Of a stretch of DNA of 64,000 nt, positions 55,058-64,000 are shown piece after piece (within the stretch, counting starts at the first letter, position 1; every line of letters starts with the position of its first letter). The DNA comes from Prostheceraeus crozeri (taxonomy: Eukaryota; Platyhelminthes; Polycladida; Euryleptidae). The stretch spans positions 1 through 64,000 of the forward strand of contig CAJQUW010001976.1 of NCBI GenBank assembly GCA_907163375.1, in the 5' to 3' direction. Position numbers and translations under genes: made by a program. The notes under the pieces are model-generated. The model was not told the DNA's origin, searched no databases, and saw only the letters and a list, made by a program, of their open reading frames with translations.

Positions 55058-55342
55058 CTAACGTCTCTCACAGGAAAACTCGGTCCAGAAATAATCGACC
55101 ATTTGATCGATATCAAGTCCGGTGTTCTTGATCCGGCGAGATTCAACGGCAATTAACAGTAAATCCCTCAAGCGATCATGGGTCATTACTGTCCGTAACC
55201 GATTTTTGATAATTTTCAGGGCTGAAAACGAACGTTCACATGAAGCCGAGGAAACTGGCAATATCAGCACCAATTTATACAATTTTGAAAGATTTGGATA
55301 AATAGAACACTTTTCCTTTTCAATCATGGATTTATAAATCAA
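55058..55342 (-). pseudogene. hAT transposase, C-terminal dimerisation domain fragment
   Basis: IYPNLSKLYKLVLILPVSSA followed by SCERSFSALKIIKNRLRTVM and RLRDLLLIAVES is the classic hAT C-terminal domain (the SxxCERxFS signature), which holds the transposase oligomer together. The catalytic RNase H core and BED finger are absent from this element. The frame ends at ordinary stops, so it is a truncated remnant rather than a recent frameshift. Confidence 0.85.
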
Positions 55343-55483
55343 ATGAATTGACGATTCGAATATTTAACCACTACTTGCAAATCATATACAGTAATACAGT
55401 AATATAGGAAAATGAATAAGTAATTTGGTAAGTAATTTAAGAAGTAATGGTAATATAGATTAAGACACACAAAAGTCACACAA

Positions 55484-55553
55484 GCCTGCATAGCGTAGTG
55501 GATAGTGTAATGGCGTGAGGATCTCACGGTTATAGGTTCGAATCGACACAACG
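55484..55553 (+). other. tRNA-like segment with A and B boxes
   Basis: TAGCGTAGTGG (55491-55501) fits a pol III A box and GGTTCGAATC (55535-55544) a B box, at tRNA-like spacing. A GCGTG..CACGG near-stem surrounds AGGATCT, which would put GAT in the anticodon position. The acceptor and T stems do not pair and position 33 is not T, so this is not a working tRNA. It may be the head of a SINE or a tRNA relic captured inside the hAT element. Confidence 0.45.
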
Positions 55554-56417
55554 AGCGGGCCGCTAGATTATTTTTTGCCGGGTACTAGATTCAATTTATT
55601 TTCATGAGTAAAATACTAGGAACAGCTTTTTCAGAATACGTGTAATGTAGATGAGAATTGCATAAATAGTTCTTCCTTTCAAAATTTTCATATAAATGCA
55701 CACATCTACTGAATAGGAAATTATACGTCTAACAGGTTATTATAGGAAATACCAAATTCAGTTTTAAGTTAAGTTACATGTGAGTACCACAATCATAAAA
55801 TTTAGGTTACGTTTTTCCTAAATAAGTTATATATATTTTGGATAGTTTATTAAGATAAAAAACTCACTATAAAATCAGTAACAATCGTGCTACTGCTCGT
55901 AGGTCTATTCCCGATCTAAGTGTGATCCAATAATTATGTTAAATATTCACACTTTCATATGACGCAAACAGCTGATAACGGAAACAATAATTCAAATAAG
56001 CACAATTTCAAACAATCGTAGACAAGAAAATACGAAACGATTTTGAATTTTTTATGAAGTCGCCACCATAAAACCGCCAAGAAATAAGGAAACCGATAAC
56101 TTTTTATCCCATCAAAAATTTTATCGGTAGATGAAATTCAGCACATAATTAACGTAAAAATTTTATTAGATTAAAAATCCTTTTAGATTAAATATTTTTG
56201 TCAAAAAAATTATTTGTGCACACTAAATTATTGTTAATTATTAAATTGATTTATAATTAGTAATTGATATTCAACATTTGATGTATATTTAATTTCAATT
56301 CAAATAGAACCTATTCTGTGCGCTTTTCTAGTAACTGAATTTTATGACTACCTAGAAAAAATCTGGGGGAGCCCGTGCTCCCCCGGCTCCCTATGGCGTG
56401 ACGCCCCTGCGGCTTCC

Positions 56418-57747
56418 AGTGGTTGACAATAGGAAGTTACCACCCGTAGCTTATCACTGTACTGGCTAAATATTCAAGATTACTATAATTTTTTACTCAT
56501 GTGCACTGAACTACATGTTGATCATGTAATCCGTAACTTTGTGAATTGATAATTGAATTGAATGGGGTTGAAATATTGAACAATTAACAGATCAGCGGAT
56601 AGTCATACAATTCGTAATAAAGTTATCCTACTCCTACTTATTCGCAGATTTCTTTATTTCTGCTTGCACTTTACTTAATCAGGGCATATTTCTTGTCATG
56701 CTTCCATCATTTTGAATTATGGCATAAGTACAGCTATATATAGGCCTCTGAGCGCTACTGAGGAAGGTGAGTCAAGTCGAGATAACGAGTTAGAATGTGT
56801 GTTGAGTTGTCAATTTTAGGCGTGCGGTTCATTCTTTTACATACGAAGCATCGAAGCCAGCAAGAGGCGTGTCAGCAATTTAAACTCAAGTAATGTGTAG
56901 TCTAAATAGACAGGTGTTCACTGGAGTCTCCTCTCAAAAGGTGATGAGTAGGTTTTTTCAAGTTTGCAGCAAAGATCGGTATTCACTATTTCTCATAATG
57001 TTTGGCGTCAGGAAAAGCGAATACATGACAGAAAATGATTTCAAACTTAATAGTCTGCTGCTAGGCTTCTAAATTGTGATTGAATAATGCGCAAAACATG
57101 TAAAGAAAGCATGAAATATCCAGCACCCGGGCCAATGTTTATTATGTACGAAATTAAAAATATCTTCCTCACTTGATCATTTTCATTTGGTGGCTTATCA
57201 ACTTGGTTCTTAAACAATAATATGAAATAAATACCGGCATACGACGGATTAGTCATAAAGATGCTTCTCAGTCAGAAACAACAATCGATAGACGATTAGC
57301 AAGCAACATTTCTCTTGATTTTTTGTCAAAAACAGTCGATTGAATGTCTAGTTGAACTTTTGACTTTATCACCTCACTTTTCAAATGGACTTCATGTCTT
57401 CAGTGCAATTTGTTTTCCAAACTTTAACCTAAATATAACTTACAACAATTGCAGCTATCGGTGCATCAAATAAGATCCAAAAAACGTGTGATAGACAAAC
57501 GCGTCACATGCACAACATGTGAAATACAACAAATGAAATTTCACCGTCTTAAATGTTTAAAAATTCATCCTGCTTCTTGACAGTTCTCAATTGACTTACA
57601 GATGGTACATAAAGCATACAGGCCCTAAAGCATTCGATCATATAATAAACAATTAGATTTTTAAAGCGATTACACTCAGCTGACGTAATTGATATCTTCG
57701 CTAAGGATGGTAAAGTGCGCTGTAAACTGTATGATACCATAGCTTCT
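56418..57747. other. Gene-free stretch
   Basis: No coding motif or element ends recognised. Confidence 0.45.
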
Positions 57748-57893
57748 TACGAAAACGATGTACAAAAGGAGAATAACAAAATGTACGAAAGCACCATTGT
57801 TCGTGCTCATACACTACGAAAGCGATTGGATTTCCTTTATCATCCAATCCTTTCGTACATTTTGTTATTCTCCTTTTGTACATCGGTTTCGTA
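57748..57893. repeat. Inverted repeat with 44-bp arms
   Basis: TACGAAAACGATGTACAAAA and the following GGAGAATAACAAAATGTACG (57748-57791) are complementary to 57850-57893 with one or two mismatches. The centre holds a second, smaller match (CGAAAGCGATTGGAT against ATCCAATCCTTTCG), so two alternative hairpins are possible. The overlapping open frames are products of the symmetry. Confidence 0.85.
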
Positions 57894-59120
57894 TTGAAAA
57901 TCAGCCAGCTTTCGTACTCTACAAGTGTGCGCAAAACGTAAAATTTCTCCCCCATGCCCAGATACAAAATTCATCCGGGCTGGGCCTAAAAATTTTTTGG
58001 ATTTAATTTTGGAGTTGCCCGGTCCAAAAAAAGCGGTCCAGTTCCCGCTCTGCTTATATTAGCCATCCGCTTCATAAGTACATCATTTTTGCTTTTGCAA
58101 TTGGTCAATCTTGGAATGATTGTCAATCTGATAATGAATTCGAGTTATCTGTGGGAGTTTGGTTTCCACCTTCATTTAACTGTGGATCAAACATAAAATC
58201 TCAAACATACAAATATACAAAAATGATTTTTAATTGAATTTTAAGACAAGTCTTTCAATTTCAGCATTTCTCAAAAATTATGAAGTCATAGAAATTGATT
58301 GCCACATCAAGCACTGACATTAAAATCTTCGATATCTACATTGAAACTCCTTGCATTATGCAATGTCATTAGATTTCATGTGTTACTGCAAGCATGAAAA
58401 GAGATAGAGATCAGTGCTTACTACCATCTGGCAATACGAATCTGTGGAGGGCCAAACATTCTGAGAATAAGCGCTCCAAACTTTGCTCCAAACTGTGGCA
58501 ATAAAGAGCTCCAGCCTCTGGTCGCTAATTGCTCTTTCTTCACTCCTGTCACAGGTTAAAATTCTTGCTGCAATTCACCAGTCGACACTGTGTTGGGATG
58601 TGCATGTGAATTATATAATGCATGTTAGATTGCAATTTAGATTGCACCTTCTTTGAAAAATGAAAATAGCAGTCAATAAAGAAGATTTGATAAAGACATC
58701 CTTGTTGTTTGTTTGTTGGAGGATCTATGCTCATTTTTTTCAGTTTAAGATCCTCATCAGCCCGGCAGCCTATCTACCTATTCCGTCCACCAGACTACAT
58801 AAGGTACATACCCTGACATCATCGATATATCAGGTCAAATTTTAATCATATAATGTTCAGTTGGACATTAGTGCGTGCCTCTACCTAGCTTTGTTACTAC
58901 AGATATGTAGTAACTGATGTTGCCTACTGATATAGCGATTACTCCATATGCGAAATTCATCTAAAACTGCAATATCAAAATGTAAGTTTTGATTGAATTT
59001 TGCGAGAGAAGAATCCTTAATCTCAGATATTATAAGTTAAAACAAAGTGTACTTGAAAAGGAAGTTTGATGAACTTGGCAAACCAATTTGATGAACATGA
59101 CGATTAGGTCTACATGCAGC
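57894..59120. other. Gene-free stretch
   Basis: No coding motif recognised. A GC-rich patch near 57960-58050 (GGGCTGGGCC, GCCCGGTCC) might be an element end, but no partner was found. Confidence 0.4.
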
Positions 59121-59128
59121 ATTAATAC

Positions 59129-60761
59129 CAGGGCATTTGAACGAACGGTCTGAACGGTATTTTTATTTTTCTGATGAACGAATCATCGAACGGTACTTCT
59201 GAGAAGCCGATGAACGTTGATCGGAACGAACGGCTTTTTTGCTTGATTGAACGTGATTGAACGGTAATTTAACATGTACAATTGTACATGTGCTTATCGA
59301 ATGAATTTTGACACCCCAAATCATATGAAATAGCATGTGTTTAGTATTCACAATACACGAGAATAAGACACGGTCCCAGGAGTAAATCACTTTTCTAGTT
59401 TCTAATAAATAACTAAAAAATCTGTTGTTATTTTCGAAATGACAGTCAAGGACAAGAGCATATTCTGCAAGATTCGGAAATTTCAACGCTCGGTTTGATA
59501 GACATATTTTCTTCATTCAACGCCCAGATTGATCAGGTATATAATAAGAAATAATTAGTGAATAGGAAAGCAGTAGTCGCTCATCGTTTTTTACTTCATG
59601 CAAAAACAGGTAAATAGTTCAAACAGTCAAGTCATTTCTACAGTCAAGTTCAAATGAATATGAAGTAAATAACTGTGCCGGCCAGAGGACTTTGAAGGTT
59701 ATAAAATTCTTATGTACATTACCTAGATTTAGCTACAAGATTACAAGTAGAAATTAACTTATTAAGATTTCATAAGATTAAAAACTAACGATGATATTAT
59801 ATAGACTGTACAAGATTCCAGATAGTAGCCTAATTTGATGAAAATTCGTTATTTACACTGCATATTCAAGACCGCCGATGAGCCTTAATAATAAATGAAT
59901 ATACGCATAAATATAAATAAATGAATATACAATATCTACATGTATTTATAATACATATCATCGATTTAAAGCGTTTTTCGAAAAGATCAAGAAAATTCGG
60001 AAGTTTACAGAGCTTCGTATCTTTAATGTTAATGTTTTAACCTTCAAGAATTTATTTTTATTTCTACTATCGCACGAGTCACAGCATTACCCAGTCATGA
60101 GAATTAGAAGAGGATGTTCCAATGTCTGCTTCATTTGTTTTCTGTTAATAATTTTAACGAAGTTCTTGAAGAATGGTGCATTCCAAACGAAAAACTGGTA
60201 AAGCTGGTTACCAATGGAGCTAGGAATATGTTTAAGTTAAGTTCGACATATCATTGAAAGAGTGTGGATTATGTGGTGATGAAAGCATAAATGACGATGA
60301 GTTGACTGTTGTGAGCGTTGTTTATCAGCAGACAGTTACTGAATAGTGATACATAAAGAAGTCACCAGAAACAAGTACAGGCGAATCTCGTCAATAGAAA
60401 AGGGATCTTCCCTCTCAGTTGAAGTCTACTCCTTCAATCGTAATTTTTAACAAAATTTAACATAGCCAAGCGAAACAATTGAAGCCTCGGTAATGACAAT
60501 CCATCTTCAATCTCAGGCTAATTTCAGACTGTCACCGATAGATACTAATTTTCTATTAACGAGGTTCGGCAGCACTATATAGGGTCCATCAAAATAAAAC
60601 CTTGTTTTGACTTAAAAAGAACGATTGAACGAGTGTTCTATGCCATGAACAAAAAGAAAGTTGGTGATAGCTCATTTGAGCGGTAAACGAACGAACGGTC
60701 TGAAAGGCTAATGAACGGAAGATCGAACAAAAGGGGAAAATATGACCGTTCAAATGCCCAG
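59129..60761 (+). mobile_element. hAT element, 1633 bp, with decayed transposase
   Basis: CAGGGCATTTGAACG at the left and CGTTCAAATGCCCAG at the right match in all but one position, and ATTAATAC is duplicated exactly outside (59121-59128, 60762-60769). GAACGAACGG-type words recur near both ends, probably as sub-terminal transposase sites. At 60150-60236 the plus strand reads NFNEVLEEWCIPNEKLVKLV then TNGARNMFK, a mutated form of the hAT core (the usual TDNAxNM). The rest of the transposase is not recognisable. Confidence 0.88.
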
Positions 60762-60769
60762 ATTAATAC

Positions 60770-62848
60770 AATCAAAGACAACAAATAACATGGCTAACGA
60801 ATAAATAACGGAATTGTACTGAGCAATGTCTCAATTGGGATATACATTTACGGTGATTTGGGCATGCACACATCCACTTTGTTATGGGAGTTACATCTGT
60901 ATCTCAATGTTTTATACCTAGATGATGATGCTTGGTATTTTCGAGTTCCGCTAGGTGTTAACCATAGAGTAGGGATATATAGGTAGAGTGTCGACTCAAA
61001 GCAGTATCTGTATACAATGAAAATTTTTATATCAAAAGATTCAGTTTTTTGCGGAGATTACGTTCCCGTAGTCCAAAAAATTATTTGAGCAGTTTTGAAA
61101 AAGTCAAAATTTTGCCAATTTAAATACTACCGAGAAGACTCCCCGTTGTAAGTAGTATAAAACAAGTTTGATATCAAAAGAATGAATATTTGCTAATAAG
61201 CATCCTAACTAAGCGGAAATTAAGCTAATTATCAGGAGAATTTCATGAGCAGCATTATAATGGAAGTCTTCATGAAAAAATCGTGATATTATTCGTGCTT
61301 TCTTGACTGATATTTCGCTTTTAATTCAATTTTCACCGGCATGATTTTATGATTAGATCACTAAATTCATGTTTCATTTCTAGAATCTGAATAGTGATGT
61401 GGAACCATTTACATCTTTCAAAGTTAAATGAAGTCATTGTCTTTGATTATGTGATTTTGCTGTGCCAGTGGCAGTTTGCAGCTGTGATGATCACGCTTAA
61501 GAAAATACTCTTGAGGTTCAGCATGAAAGTAATAGGAACCCATCGAATTTCTACTTTAACAAACATTTAATCTCTAAGGCTGTCAGATACTGAGAATATG
61601 TGAAATGCCATCTATCCTTCCGCATTACTGTCATGATCAGTCAATTCCGTTGTAATTTCTGCAAAACTGCAAAAATTTGCATCTCACATTTTGAAACAAT
61701 TCCACCTGTATCTCCTTTGAGTTCAATTAATAAAATCGAAAGTGTATACACATTGGGGATTTAATAAATGATAATTAATAACTTAATATACTTACTCTAT
61801 GGTGCAATCCTATTCAAGTCTTTTTCAAACAATTTATTTCAGACGGTATTGGTGAAAAGCTACTTATTTGAGAAGGCCCAGAGGCATAGTTCTGTGCGTA
61901 CCCGGTTCCATTATCAAGTTTGAAGGAGGAACGTCTTCGGATACTATGCAACTTTAATTCAGTGCGACGGCTTAATCTTGCACGAATGATTGACTACATG
62001 TAACTTGGAGTGTACAGTGCAGCGAACTTCAACATAGCTCACATAAATGAGTTTGTGGTGAGCTTTTTATGTCCGCGATGGGGACGCTCTCGCCCATAGA
62101 AACTGATAACAATTAAACCTCTAGAATGGAGGTTCAAGCTTCATGCAATACACAATAGTGACATAAAAATCGCACGCATTTTCACTTAATACTTGTAAGC
62201 GGCTGTATCTACAGAATTAAATATTTTGTTTATCTGCTTCGGTTTGCTAGAAGTGTGATTAATCGACGGCATATCGAGGAACCTATTAAGTGGGCAAAAA
62301 GGAATTCCTTATACCTCACAGAAGTAGGAAAAAAGTCGTGCGTTGCTTGCGGATTAATGTGAGTTCCAGCAAAGTGCTTCGATTGCCAAAATTCCATCAG
62401 ATTCGAAGAAATCAGATCATTGCGCACAAGTTTTCTTCATAATGTTGGCCCTTCCGATCATTATTAAAGAAAGTAGCTAGCGAACGAAAATTAGTTTATT
62501 TGATGTTTTCACATCCTCTCCTCACCATTCCTTACTCCATAGTGCATACACTGAATCGAATGCTTGCCAAGAAAGCGATGTGTGTTTTGGTGTGTGCGAA
62601 GTGACATCACAGCACGCACGCATCTCTAACTGGCTCTGGTTCCTCTGCTGACAGCTTATTGTTTGCCATTTCCAATAGCAAGCGATACACGAATTACCTC
62701 GCACGACGCCTCGTTACAATAGCCTTTTGTTAAATGACGATTTCATGATTTCACGGTCTGCATTTTGACGAAATGAATTGAACTGTGATAATCGAGTTCT
62801 GTCAGTCAGCAGGTTCTTAAAAAACAGGTTATTGCATCGATTGGAAAG
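60770..62848. other. Gene-free stretch; includes the unseen left end of the Tc1 element
   Basis: No coding sequence recognised. The 5' leader and left terminal repeat of the transposon to the right should lie in the last few hundred bases, but their outer partner is beyond the window, so the end could not be set. Confidence 0.4.
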
Positions 62849-63877
62849 ATGCCACGACTGAAAGAAGACGCACGAAACCAAGCGAATGGCCTTTTGACTG
62901 CTGGCTGGTCTATCTCTGAAGTTGCACGCCACTTTGACGTGTGTAGGGCAACATTAAGAGATCTGCAGCATAGATGGAGGACTAGAGGGAGCACGAATGA
63001 CCGACCACGGACTGGGAGACCGCGTGTGACGTCCCACAGGGAAGATCGGTACATTCGGCTGGCACATCTACGTGATCGCTTTAGAACAGCACAAGCAACT
63101 GCCGACAACTTCCGGGGACGTGATGGAAGACGGATCAGTAACATGGCCGTTTTGAGACGTCTACGGGAAGTAAACATACGCGCTTACCGACCTTCCCAAC
63201 GATGGCGTTTATCATCCCATCATATCCGGGAGCGGCTGAGATGGGCTCGAGCACACTTTCGTTGGAATTTCATTCAGTGGCAATCAGTTGTCTTTTCTGA
63301 TGAGTCAAGATTCCTTTTGGAGCGGCATGATGGAAGGGTTCGTGTTTACCGATGAAGAGGAGAACGATTCCAGACCTGCTGCATTCAAGAAGCCGCACAC
63401 TTTGGGCGAGAAAGCGTCATGGTGTGGGGATCGGGAGCAATGTCGGCGAACTACCGCACTCCACTCATCCGCATTCAAGGCAACTTGACATCGTCCCGGT
63501 ATGTCGCGGAAATTCTGCAGCCTCATCTTCTTCCTTTCATGGAGCAACATGGACCTGGTCTTATCTTCATGCAAGACAACGCACCTGCTCATCGTGCGAA
63601 TTCAACTCAGAACTTCCTGTACGACACAAGCATCGATCAGTTGAGTCCTTGGCCAGCCCATTCTCCTGACATTAATCCCATCGAGCACGTGTGGGATCAC
63701 CTCGACAGGCATGTTCGCGCTCTTCAACATCCTCCGACAACTCTAAATCAGCTCGCGACATGCTTGAGTGCAGCTTGGAACAACATCCCACAGACTTTCA
63801 TGAGACGACTGGTACTCAGTATGAGAAGGCGTTGTGCAGCTGTTGTTGATGCCCGAGGAGGTCATACTCGCTACTGA
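62849..63877 (+). pseudogene. Tc1-type transposase, DD35E, one nonsense codon
   Basis: A 342-residue transposase reads in a single frame from MPRLKEDARNQANGLL to GGHTRY and a TGA stop. Residues 8-45 are the first helix-turn-helix (WSISEVARHFDVCRATLRDL), GRPR at 56-59 is the AT-hook-like linker, then a second DNA-binding domain. The catalytic triad is D151 (FSDESRF), D243 (QDNAPAH) and E279 (PDINPIEHVW), with 35 residues between the last two, which fits the DD35E group of Tc1-like elements. VMVWGSGAMS is the usual strand after D1. The only defect seen is an in-frame TGA at 63353-63355 (residue 169), where relatives have Arg. The element is therefore young. Its right terminal repeat lies beyond the window. 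Confidence 0.9.
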
Positions 63878-64000
63878 CTCTTTTGTTAACCTTATCTTTG
63901 CCTAATTATTAAATTTTTGCTTGGAAGTTGCTGTTTCATGTTTTCCATAAACGCACTTTTATCTGAAATATTCTGATCAAGTAATGCAGTTTCATCCATG

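Larger units (their letters stand above)
54453..56409 (-). mobile_element. hAT element, 1957 bp, with transposase C-terminus only
   Basis: CAGGGGCGTCACG at the left matches CGTGACGCCCCTG at the right exactly, and CGGCTTCC is duplicated outside (54445-54452, 56410-56417). GGAGCCC words follow inside both ends. The only coding part is the dimerisation domain at 55058-55342, so most of the transposase has been deleted. The remainder is AT-rich. Confidence 0.92.

Noticed and set aside
35925-55342. The BED finger (36 kb) and hAT dimerisation domain (55 kb) as two parts of one transposase
   Set aside because: They belong to different elements, each with its own terminal repeats and target duplication.
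55484-55553. A functional tRNA gene
   Set aside because: A and B boxes are good, but the acceptor and T stems do not pair and the base before the anticodon is not T.

Overview
The window is a gene-poor, AT-rich piece of an animal genome and is dominated by layered mobile elements. No complete host gene was recognised. There are no bacterial operon features, no rRNA and no CRISPR. Several things point to a marine invertebrate: a non-LTR retrotransposon, two or more Penelope-like elements, several hAT elements, two Tc1/mariner elements and a large Polinton, plus frequent TACATGTA and TAGGCCTA words. The TAGGCCTA words would fit an echinoderm, but that is a weak guess.

Layout. At 1-1760 lies a decayed LINE that starts before the window. 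From 1.8 to 35 kb is non-coding DNA carrying many small elements: inverted-repeat elements with TA duplications (3831-4809, 31389-31670), a long-armed foldback family (2330-2510, 6325-6922, 22193-23823), a two-copy element family (15933-16707, 19555-20372), Penelope-like pieces (7375-7831, 22355-23249), a 551-bp foldback with a 19-bp duplication (20580-21130), a Tc1/mariner relic (24040-24777), minisatellites (40 bp and 114 bp) and a miRNA-like 100-nt hairpin (29419-29518). Two short coding-like stretches (8472-8640 and 16896-17385) may be host exons or retro-pseudogenes.

The core is a nested pair. A hAT element (35440-53540, 8-bp duplication CTCCTAAC) was interrupted by a 16.45-kb Polinton (36464-52912, 6-bp duplication ACCGTA, inverted repeats of about 0.5 kb). 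The Polinton carries protease, integrase fused to a parvovirus-type phospholipase A2, major and minor capsid proteins, packaging ATPase, protein-primed DNA polymerase, pVI/pX-like and fibre-like proteins, a possible PCNA-like clamp and a membrane protein. Its replication set (polymerase, perhaps clamp), integration set (integrase) and particle set (capsids, ATPase, protease) are all represented. It looks young, but it is broken, with roughly eight breaks overall. Two structural oddities stand out: 17-bp-stem hairpins with GCGAA repeats just inside both termini, and a scatter of 11-15 nt GC-rich mini-hairpins through coding and non-coding parts.

To the right, two more hAT elements sit almost back to back (53590-54352 and 54453-56409), then another at 59129-60761. 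All have exact 8-bp duplications. The window ends in a Tc1-type transposase (62849-63877) that is whole except for one nonsense codon.
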